From assembly GCA_008933995.1 (NCBI GenBank), contig WARS01000013.1, positions 15,565,806-15,629,805 on the forward strand: 64,000 nucleotides of DNA, given 5' to 3'. The translations under genes were made by a program, and so were the position numbers. The notes beneath the pieces are model-generated. The model saw nothing but the letters and a program-made list of their open reading frames with translations, was not told the DNA's origin and made no database searches. Position 1 is the first letter of the stretch. Each line of letters opens with the position of its first letter. Source of the stretch: Datnioides undecimradiatus (taxonomy: Eukaryota; Chordata; Actinopteri; Lobotiformes; Datnioididae). Below, one piece after another: positions 12,731 through 22,549 of this stretch.

Positions 12731-14469
12731 CATATTTTGACAACAAGACGTTTGCACGTTCAACAGTATTTTGAGGCTTTTGTGAGATTTGTTGGCAATT
12801 AGAAAACACAGAATATCACCAAGTTTATCTTTAAAGTAAAATCTGTGATTACCTCTTCAACTACTGGTTAAAACATAGCGACATGCAGGTAACATAATCT
12901 GTGCTGAGAAAAAACATCCATAACACTGACAGGCAAGAGACCGTATAAGCTGTATAAATCGGGACCAAAACTTACACACAGCATTTTGCATGGCACATTC
13001 ACATTAATGCAAACAGACACTAAAACACCCCCAAAATGATCAGTTTTTAGGCTGATGTCATGACAAACCCGAAAAAGTCCTAATTTCAATTACTTGACAG
13101 TGTGGAATTTAGCTTTTCGTAGACCTAAATAAAAGAAATCTAATAAAAACAAATCACTGAGAGAACTGTGACTTAATGTGATTTATTCACTAACATATTG
13201 CCATAACATTTGTTTTGATGGCATAGTTTAAAAATACAACCATCCACTTGCAAACGCTCTAATGCTTCGCTTTCATGTTGTACATCAAGTACAGCCGGGA
13301 GGAGAAATAAATGAATGCGCAGATGTTTAAAAAGCTGTTTCCCAAAAAATATACAGTGTACAGTCTTAACTGCAATTAATCTTCAGCATAAATCCTACAT
13401 GGGTTCCTTTTAAATATGTTCCATAAACACTGTCAACTAACATCACCAGGCTTATTTATCAAATAAATAGCTTTTGGATGAATCTCCTGGTTAAACAACC
13501 TTGCCCCTGCAGTTTAAGCAGCACTGTTATGCCTTGCCCACTAATTCAGTGACTTGGCCTGCAGTCATGGGATTAAAAGAGATAAGCACTGGTGAATATT
13601 CCACTGCTTCTGGTATGGAGGTCTCCCATTTATCACCCAGTGAGACCAGTGAATAATACATGGGCTTGTCCACTCTACACACAGTAAAGCAAGGGCACTT
13701 GTAGTAAAAAAGTATTGCCCTTGTCTAACCAGTTAGGCTTCCCCGAGGCTGATTCCGACAGGTCTATTTGGAACAGCCTTGTTTGACCTCTCCCTATGTC
13801 TTCCCTTGGAGCCATGCGTGCAGCCGATCAATCACTTGATAATACACGCACCGCCCAGTTCATTTCTATGCATACACATACACACACACACTTTTCTCTG
13901 TCTCTTGCTTTCCTTGGACAAACACACAGGGGCTGTGTTGTATCTGTTTCCTATCAAATGTGAACCCTGCAGCCTCGAAACATGAAACAGTGATGTCTGG
14001 TATGCATGTAAGCTAATATGAATAAAACCTCTCGTCATTCTGCTCTGGCATGCATGGACTTCCTCAGTGGTGTGGCATTGATCACACTAGAATGACTCTG
14101 ATTGCCGTGCACTTCTCAGTGAGGAGATGGGATTCATGAATCCAAATGTTTCAGCGGGTGTCGGCAGGTAACATTGCGCCCAACTGAGGTCTTTTTCCGC
14201 ATGGGATGAATTGACACATAAGCACAGGTCTGAGGCAGCAGATTCGCTGAACTTCAAATGGGAATGGGGGAATAGAGGAGGGAAAGACCCCAACCATGGG
14301 GGAAGCACAACAGCATGCCCACCATGAGGGATCTGGATTCATATTGTGTGGAAAACCTTCCCATAGACTGGTGCAGCAGCTATGGGTGAGATGATTAAGT
14401 GCTAAAGTTGCATTTTCTCCTCCGAGCAGGCAGCCCCGAGGCCAGAGAGGCTGCATGATTGCCTCTGTG
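12731..14469. other. Non-coding, nothing firm recognised
   Basis: AT-rich unique-looking sequence with a short CA tract near 13876-13891. Open frames on both strands are short and without domain. Confidence 0.5.
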
Positions 14470-14980
14470 TGCTACATTACATTGACATGATGGAGAATAC
14501 TCTCCTGGGGCCTGAAATAATGTAAAAGGAAAGTGGGAACGAGGAAAAAAAAGCCCATCCCAGCCTTTTCTGCCGGGATCTCAGAATTCTCTGCGTGCAA
14601 TCGGATTTGCTGATAGATCTCCCCGCGTCGCCGCCTCAATATTGATGACAGGCAGAGCATTCACACTCGGGTGCATGGCAGCACACACTGGGGGAGTCCT
14701 CTAATCCGATTCTGCTATTAGAGCCCCAGACCTCCCTGCTGGGTGTCTTGAGCCTCCAGGCCACTCTGGCTCACCGTGACACAGAGAGAGCTCAACCATG
14801 CTGTGGACGCACAGGTCTGTGAAGAAGACCACAGGAGGACGATTTAGAAGGAGAAAAAATGGGCTAGTCAAATTGGACAAAATGTGTGGAGTGCATTTTA
14901 TTTTCTCCCTTAACTAATTAGCGGCAGGCTAAAAAAAGCCAAATTTTATAAAACCAAATCCATCAGCCGGACAAGTGGAA
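14470..14980. promoter_or_regulatory. Candidate conserved non-coding element
   Basis: Complex sequence with CAATATTGATGACAGGCAG (TGACAG, MEIS/PBX-like), CTAATCCGATT, GCTATTAGAGCC, TTAACTAATTAGCGGC, and no repeat character. CpG density is locally higher near 14590-14640. The assignment rests on texture only. Confidence 0.3.
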
Positions 14981-15544
14981 CAAATGAGTCGACCTCACAG
15001 TGGGAGGCAGCGTAGCCTTATTTGTTTGCTTTTACAACTTGAAGGGCAGACGATGCGCGGTCACCCAGCAGCAGCTCGCTGAAACTGTCCCCAAAGTTAC
15101 AGCCAATGTGAACCTCGGCTTACTAGTCACTGTGGTTTTTGGCAGACAGATCAAAACACATGAGCTTTGATCCAGTTTTATCAGTGCTGTTGCATTTCAA
15201 CACAGTTTCAATACAAGAGGGGATGACATTTCCTTTTTGGCCTCATCTCTGCTAAACTGAGAGTTTGTCTTCCATCTCATAGCTATGAAAGCATAAATGG
15301 TTATCATCACCACATGATAGGACCACCCAATATGACTGCATCAGACTGGATAATACTAAAGCACCTTCCAACAGACTGATATTTGTACAATCTTATCGTT
15401 CCTTCAAATGAAATCAGTCCAAGGGGATTCTTGGCAGTGTGTAGAATGCACTATTAAATTGTAAATATAAATGGTTATCTCATACCTTCCAAACCTTTGC
15501 TGCAAATAAATTTGATGAACACCACAGCAAATGTAATATAAAGA
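14981..15544. other. Non-coding, nothing recognised
   Basis: No exon or repeat signal seen in this stretch. Confidence 0.5.
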
Positions 15545-16405
15545 AATAATTTTGGAAAGTATGCTCGCTTTCTTGCCAAGAATCAGATGAAAACCCTACT
15601 CTGTATCTGTCTGTTAAATCTGAAGTTACAGCCAGCCGCCAGTTAGCTTAGCTTAGTGTACGGTTAAGGGTCACCAGCTCCACAGTTTTTCTGTAGAATT
15701 GGACCACTTTTAAAGTGTTGCTGCAGCTTAAATTTTCTGTTTGCTGGTTGGGAAGACCTACCTTGCAGTCAGATTTAGTGAACGACATCTGTAGACCAAG
15801 ATTATAAATGAAACTATTTACACCCAAATACTACCAAACTCTAAGCTATGTCTCTGATATTTTACTGGTTTCTAGGTGTGTTTTGGCAACCCCAATAGAG
15901 ACTGGAAACAAGGTAAACTAGCCTTGCTCTATGTGGAGGTAAATAATCAGCAATTAACATGTAGTATAAAATGTTTGTGCAGGGACATCACATGCTTACT
16001 AGCTGTCTTGCCAAAATGATACAACCCTCATGTCTCTACAGTAAGACGGGGGAACAGCTAGCTTGAAGACTGTCCAAAGGTAAAAATCCATCTACCAGCA
16101 CCTCAAAAATTCATTTTGTTTGTTTCAGAAACCTGAGAGTAATACACCTTTTGCTGTAACTCCCAAGAGTAACCATTTTTGTATGGATTAATCATAATAG
16201 ATAAATGTATTAATTGTCAAATAATTAATTGGTGCAAGAACGCAGACTTTTTTCTTTGTTACCCTTCAACAGAGTCAGGCTAGCTGTTTCCTCATTTCCA
16301 TGCTTGATGATACACTAAGCTAACTGTCTCCTGGTGATTTTAGCTTTAAATTTAGAATATAGACATGAGATTGATACTGATCACCTCATGAAATGCTTAA
16401 GTTCC
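15545..16405. repeat. Foldback/MITE-like element with imperfect long inverted arms
   Basis: The left arm (about 15565-15665) contains ctttcttgccaagaatcagatga, tctgaagttacagccagccgcc and agttagcttagcttag. The right arm (about 16275-16400) carries the reverse complement of the same series (ctaagctaactgtctcctgg, then atagacatgagattgatactgatcacctcatg). Internal pieces gactggaaacaaggtaaactagcct and gtccaaaggtaaaaatccatctaccagcacct match a widespread percomorph non-autonomous repeat that I know from memory. Diverged and non-coding. Confidence 0.65.
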
Positions 16406-18540
16406 TGATTTACCAGAATAGACGATCCTCAACAAAACCAGAAAAACTTCCAGATCTGGAGCTGTGCAGCTAAACAACAACCATTAGGAAACAACTCTGT
16501 CAGCAGTTTGAGTTGTTGTGGAAATTAAGGTGCTTTGGGGGATACTTAGACCATCTGCTCATCAGCTCCTAGGGTAGTGAGAAAGAAAGTCAGAGCAAAA
16601 GAAAGAGAAAGGGACTTTTTAAACATGGAGAAGGACCTTCAGGACTGTATTTACAGCAGCGCCCCATAGTGCTTCTATTTGTCTCCTCCTGGGTGGCAGG
16701 GTGGGGGAGCCCGTGGCTCTTCACAACATCTGCAGGCATTTTTCCACAGGCCCCCGGAAGCATATAATAACCCATTACCTCCATCTCTGACAAAAACACA
16801 CATTTAAACTGCAATTACACCCCCTGCCTCCTCTTCTTCATGCATCCCATCTCGTCTCCTCTTCTTTGTCTGTTCTGCAATTCAATTGTTGCCAAACTGG
16901 GACTCCACCATTTAACCCCCCACACTGCTTTTCTCACATCTTCCCAAGAGATTACAAGAGACAGCACACACCTAAACTTTGAATACAGCCAGCGTCACCC
17001 AAGAAACCGTTTTCATGAGCATTGTCCATCAGGATATAAGGAAGTTGATGATGTTTTTGTTTATGAAGTATTAATAATGTTTTCTAAAAAAGATGTTGCA
17101 TTGCAACACTAATATGATATTAGTCCTACATTCCTACCTGGATTATTGTCAGCAATATTTGCTGCATGCAGATGGGGATAGTGTCAAAGAGGGGCCTCAA
17201 AGAGAAGATGAGAGAAGTTAATACAAACGTAAACCCTTTTGTTGTGTATAAACATATTATAAAGAACAGAAATTCTCATAAATATAGTTATGATGACAGT
17301 TAAAGATGAATGGACACTTTTCTTGAAAACTATTATCACAGATATATAAGAAACACCAAACAGTTGTGTTTCACAGCAAGCAGAACAAGACGCCATTCCC
17401 ATTTTTTATCTGGAGAAACCTATTCTAATTGTATTGATTGTAGCGAATCTTGCACTTTCCCAGGCTGAACCAGTTGTATTGTGAATGCACACTATTAAAT
17501 TTCTCATTCATGGTGTTGTGACCAGACAATTCTGTGTGAGATGTGGATAAAGTGGAAAGTGCAGATATCAGGTGATCAGTTTCAATGTATCAAAAAAGGG
17601 ACATCTATGGAGGGGTAAACAGCAACCAGAGCTATCATCAAATAACAGCAACCGCAGGAAGCCTTTTTCTCTCATTCAACAGTAGCTAGGCCCAATTTCA
17701 CAGGCCACACTGTGGCTGAATGGGAAGAAATTGGAAAAAAAAGTGAAATCGATTGCTTAGATTGCAGTTGTACTTTTATTTGTCTCCCTCTCTGTCATTT
17801 TACAGTGTTATGTGGTGGTGGAGAGCATTTCCAGCCTCTACAACGCTAATAATGGCACTGCAGCAAAGGCGTTACATTTAGGTTTGCAACAGTCTACTTC
17901 TGAATGAAGCAAATACTGCTAAAAATAATCCAGGTAAGAATGTAGGCCTATTATTGGTTGCTATAGCGGTGGCTCCAGCTACATGTTTAAACACTATGAA
18001 CAAAAACACCATCAAAGTCATAAAATCCTGACACACATTGCTCATAATAATGGTTACGTTTGTACTTAAGTGCAGTCCATACAATAAGTAGTCGAGCAGT
18101 AAAAACATTTTCTATTATTGGCTCTGTATATTTGACTGGTTCTCAAATATATTTCAAAGAAAAACAAACATGTTCAGAAGTGCAGACTTTTCACCTTGGG
18201 CAAAACTGCACAGTATGACATATTAGTCCACCCTTTTTGTACATACATACTGTACTTAACCTAGTTTCTAAATAGCGCAGTTAGACAATGGAGGTTGGAA
18301 AACATTGCTTTCCAGTGTTCTAGCCAATGTCAAGGTAAACACCCACAAATCAAAACCAAGAGCCATCATTATAATGAACTATTTCATTTCACTCTCATAT
18401 ATGCTGAAAGACAGCTAATACAATAAAATAAATGTGTATAGATACTTGAAATACTGCACTTTAGGCTCTATTGTATATTTATAACTGGAAATAATTTTTT
18501 TTTCATAAACATGTACTCTCTGCTGAATTTTATTTTAGGT
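16406..18540. other. Non-coding, nothing firm recognised
   Basis: AT-rich sequence without a recognisable exon. Open frames such as 16840-17112 show no domain. Confidence 0.5.
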
Positions 18541-18822
18541 TTCACAGGGCATCTGTGGAGGTAGAGAGGGTCATTTACCAATCAGATAAGTGGAAGTTTG
18601 ATCCCTGGCATGCCAAAGTGCAACATACTTGGACACGATACTAAACCTCAAAATTGCAATTAAATTTGAGCACTGAATGCTGTGCCATTAGTTTATGAAT
18701 TTGTTCCCCTGAATTGTTTCTGATGTGCAGTTGCCATCAGTGTATGAATGTGTGACCGCTGACATGTAGTGTAGAGCACTTTGAGTGGTCGGAAGACTAG
18801 AGAGGCGCAATATAAATGATTT
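18541..18822 (+). repeat. SINE-like dispersed repeat with tRNA B-box-like motif
   Basis: The 5' part has GTTTGATCCCTGGC (18596-18609), close to the tRNA-type B box GGTTCGANNCC. The 3' part has ccatcagtgtatgaatgtgtgacc, gctgacatgtagtgtagagcactttgagtggtcggaagactagagaggcgcaatataaatg, which follows a very abundant fish repeat. The related but truncated opposite-strand copy is at 58005-58198. Divergence is high. Confidence 0.6.
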
Positions 18823-18844
18823 AAATGTAACTGTTGTGTAAAAA

Positions 18845-19170
18845 TCAAGTGTCAGTTGAAGTGAAGACACTGAAAAGAGGTGAAAAAGTGTAAGTCATAA
18901 ATCAAGCAACAAATGTAAGCTGAAGTGAAACCACTGAAAGAAATTAGTGCCAGTAGAAGTGTATGAAGTGAATTATGGTGTCAGTTGAAGTGTTGGATAA
19001 GTATAAGCACTAGATCAGCTGGGGTATAGTGTCTATGAACTGCATAGGGTGTGGGGCTTTTAAGTGGTGAAGACGTTTTGCTTTTGTTCAGAGGTGAAGG
19101 CGTGAAAGGGTTTTAAGCTTCATCTGAAGTTTTTGCACTGAAAGGAGTTGAGATTTCAGTTGAAGTGTTA
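18845..19170 (+). repeat. Degenerate minisatellite based on GTCAGTTGAAGTG
   Basis: Near-identical cores occur at 18851-18863, 18980-18992 and 19156-19167 (TCAGTTGAAGTG), with weaker ones at 18918-18930 and 18949-18961, often followed by a CACTGAAA box. Spacing is irregular. It starts some 25 bp after the SINE-like repeat. Confidence 0.6.
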
Positions 19171-21109
19171 TCAGTGAAAATATATAAACTCTGTGGAACT
19201 TTGGGTTGGTAGACAGGTAAAGAAAACAACAACAAAAAAAAAGCACCAGTCAAAATTTTAAGCTTCATATCTGATGTTGCCTCACCGTTACTCAACAATA
19301 CACCATTATTTAAGAGACAGTTGCTTTAATTGATTCTCCATATTACAAATAAGCAACACAAATGTCACATTATCAACAGAAAATGTGTAACCATCAGCAA
19401 TGGGCCAATGCTTTGGATATTTAAAAGACAACATTTGTGATGCTAAACAATAACATCATCAGACAGCCTTGTGTAATTATTCTTACAAATCCTTTAATGA
19501 ATGAATCCTAAATGAGAGGCAACAGATATTAAATGACAGCACGTTAATACATAGGAATTACATGGCAATCATGGTGTTTCATAAACAGCAATTAGTCTAT
19601 TTCTCTTGACAACATGAGGTTGCTGGTGCTGCCACATGTTGTGAATGTCGAAAGACCCACCGCTGCAAAAAAATCCAGACTGGACTCTGATAGAGAGCTC
19701 AAATTGCAATGAATCATCCACTGCACTGGCACAGAGGGCACTGCCTCATTACTGTTGACAGTTTGTGTGAAGAGACTGAAATATGCAATCAACATAATAA
19801 TAGCAGTTTTAAATGAAATATTCAAGAATGACTTAATTGGTAGATGAAAAATGCATGTTTCCGATAGCAACTATGAATTTTTAATCTCAAATTGTCCCTG
19901 CATGGAGAGATTTATTAAAGCCTATACCTATTTATTTCTCTTAAAACAAAATCCTACTGCTGTACATCCCCGTATGTAATTATTGTATGTTGGTGTAATG
20001 TTGACCTATTGATCACAAATCATAATATACTGTGGCATGAAACTAACTTAAATATAATTAAATGTTGACCTAAAACTTACTTGTGCTATGTCATTACCAT
20101 GCCGGGTTTGAACATTGCAATTAACATTGCTGTGGCTTGAATGTTATACTTTTTTTTGCCATCATCAAGCCTCATACATAATAAACTAAAAAACCTGTAG
20201 CAGTACATATGACAGGGTCAGAGGTAATATAACACAGATCCTGTAGACAAAAGACTGGCATTTAAGCAGAAATCCTGTCTGTTTTGTGTGGGAAACATAG
20301 CGATTATTTTCTGACTCCCAATTAAGAATTTCATTATCATTTTTATAATCAATGTGTTAAATTAGTGTATAAATGTAACCCATGACACATGCATAACAGG
20401 CAGTTCTGATGAAGACACAATGGAATGAATGTCAAATGAGTAATTAAGAAAAAGTCAGGAAATAATATTCCACCTTTGTACGACCAGGTGGCATTTTCCA
20501 TTCTCTGTCAAGCTTCTCAAAGTTTCACCTTCTTCTACAAGTTAAGAATACCAGGCTGAGTAAACCCACCTACAAACACAATTTATTCAACTCTGCATGT
20601 ATAAAAAAACACACTAGTTCACTGACCTTTTCAAGCAAACACAATCTTTTATGTAAACATTTCTGCCAAAATTGACATTTCACTTAAAAGTATAATTTTG
20701 CATTGTGTGAAAGTATGTAAAAATCAAATAAATCACACAAATAGCACTTTTATATTGACACACAAAATTAAAAAGTTGAGACAGAGAAGGCTAAATATCA
20801 GACCCTTTGGAAACATACACTCTTTCAAGTCTATTGCAGCACCATTTGTTTGTCTGGGAAGCACAATTTGGTGACTTTAGCAGATGTTGGACCATTGTGG
20901 TGACTGTGTGCTTTTGCCAACTGTGCCACACAAACACACTATGCTAACAAAGAACTGTGGTCAGCAAGACCTGAACAAGGCCATAAAGTAGCAAATAAGC
21001 CATTGCTTATGTTCTACTTTAGATTAGATTAGAAGGAAGGCACTATGTTAGAAAGGCAAGCTGGTGGACACAATGATGCTCTGTCCTGGCATTAATGTGG
21101 ATGAACACC
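19171..21109. other. Non-coding, AT-rich, nothing firm recognised
   Basis: No exon, RNA or complete mobile element recognised. Confidence 0.5.
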
Positions 21110-21405
21110 TGCCTTAATATCAGCAGCAGGATAAATTGTAAAATTGTTCAAGAACATGAGGAAGAGTTCAAGGTGTTGACTTGGCCTCCAAATTCCTATC
21201 AATCCGTGGAGGCCTTACCTCGCAACTTACAGGACTTAAAGGATGTGCTGCTTATTTGTCTTGCTGCCAGATACTAAAGGACATCTTCAGAGGTCCTATG
21301 GCTTTCATGCCTGGTTGGTTTAGAATTGTTTTGTTGGCACGAGGCAGACCCTACATTTTAATAGGTAGGCGGTGTTCAAGTTGGGGCTGATCAGTGTACA
21401 TCCTA
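21110..21405 (+). pseudogene. Fossil Tc1/mariner-type transposase C-terminus
   Basis: Two reading frames with a shift between them give the remains of a Tc1-type transposase end: frame one reads KIVQEHEEEFKVLTWPPN, then VEALPRNLQDLKDVLL, and the next frame gives SCCQILKDIFRGPMAFMPGW. A segment that should follow WPPNS, holding the catalytic third acidic residue in the NPIE context, is deleted. The end ctgatcagtgtacatcc (about 21387-21403) resembles the terminal repeat of this family. No matching 5' end is seen, so the copy is truncated, frameshifted and dead. Confidence 0.7.
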
Positions 21406-22419
21406 TGAATGATTTTGGTTTCACATGTCAGCACACAACTATCACTAACAAAATAAATTAAGTTAGTGACATAACTGTAAGTATGTGAAAAACTTTGTAT
21501 CTTGACTCCTCAAACCTTAGCCATAATGGACACATCTGCACAATTACATTTACATGGACGCAACATGTGATACAACTAAATAGATGAACAAGCTGTCGGT
21601 GTGAATAGTAACCTCTCGCAACAAATCCTTTAGCTTTTCTACCACTCAAATGTAAATATTTTTCTTCAATGTTGAGTCTGGTGTTGCAACGCTTTAAAGT
21701 TTGTCCTGGGTACTGCAGGCCTAGTTAATTTACAGTATAATATTGCTGCTGTTGTTTAACCTCAATCTGGAATTACAACCATAAGTCCTCTTACGTACAC
21801 ATATGAAGGGGGATATAATGAAGTTATTATTCATAGAATTGAATTACTACTGATGATTTTAATATTTACAAGCTGTGGGAGCAAAATCATAACACAGCTG
21901 AAATAGAGTAAATTTTAAAGCGTATTCTATGAAGCATAGTGTTTTCTGTTATTGGCACAGCTCCACGCAAGATTAATCTTTTAAACTTAGCTTGTATGAA
22001 CATTTCCTTTCAAAAGGCTGATTGATAAAATAAGTGTTTCTGTATAACAGACACACCAACTAAAAAATCAGCCTTTAAAAGAGACTTGATATTATTTTGT
22101 TCTTTTTATTGCCTTAAAACATTCTCTAGATAGTTCGCCATTTTTGTTTCCACTTCATCTAAATAACTAAATTGAGAAGGAAAAATGGATTCTTCGTGTA
22201 GAGTGTTGTCTAAAATGCTACAACATGATATAAAAAAAACTCAGGTCACTAATTCACTAAGACGGCTTCATCTACGCTTTGGATGACACTGTAGCCACCT
22301 GTTTAAAGGGACTGTTTCAACTTTTCTGGTTGATTGTATTGAGTCTGGTCTGTAATTCCGTTACTGTGTATAATTTGCCCATGCAGCGATCAACTTTTTT
22401 CCTATTTCAGAGTAGAGGA
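21406..22419. other. Non-coding, upstream of kbtbd8 promoter
   Basis: AT-rich sequence without exon or recognised repeat. Distal kbtbd8 control sites could lie here but none can be named. Confidence 0.5.
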
Positions 22420-22533
22420 ATATGATTGGCTGAAGGATCCAGGCTTCTCTTGTGATTGGCTGTTCCTTGTTTCCGGGGCTCCACTGTGCACTCACTGACG
22501 TTTCTCGGTCTGCCCCGAGATAGACCGGAGAGA
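22420..22533 (+). promoter_or_regulatory. kbtbd8 core promoter and 5' UTR with paired CCAAT boxes
   Basis: Two inverted CCAAT boxes (GATTGGCTG contexts, ATTGG at 22425-22429 and 22455-22459) lie exactly 30 bp apart, about three helical turns, a common NF-Y arrangement. An ETS-like TTCCGGGG follows at about 22471. No TATA box is visible in front of the start. The segment fits a TATA-less housekeeping-type promoter with a short 5' UTR before the ATG at 22534. The transcription start itself cannot be placed from sequence alone. Confidence 0.6.
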
Positions 22534-22549
22534 ATGGCTGCCAGTGGAG
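22534..22549 (+). CDS. kbtbd8: kbtbd8 coding exon 1 (MAASG)
   Basis: This tiny 16-nt coding exon encodes MAASG plus the first base of a Glu codon and is followed by the donor gtgagc at 22550. It ends in phase 1. It was chosen because MAAS is the conserved start of vertebrate KBTBD8 and because the added G completes GAG with the first two bases of exon 2. The 5' UTR begins upstream, downstream of two inverted CCAAT boxes. Confidence 0.85.

Noticed and set aside
18596-18609. B-box-like motif as a tRNA gene
   Set aside because: No cloverleaf can be built around it; the context is a SINE-like repeat.
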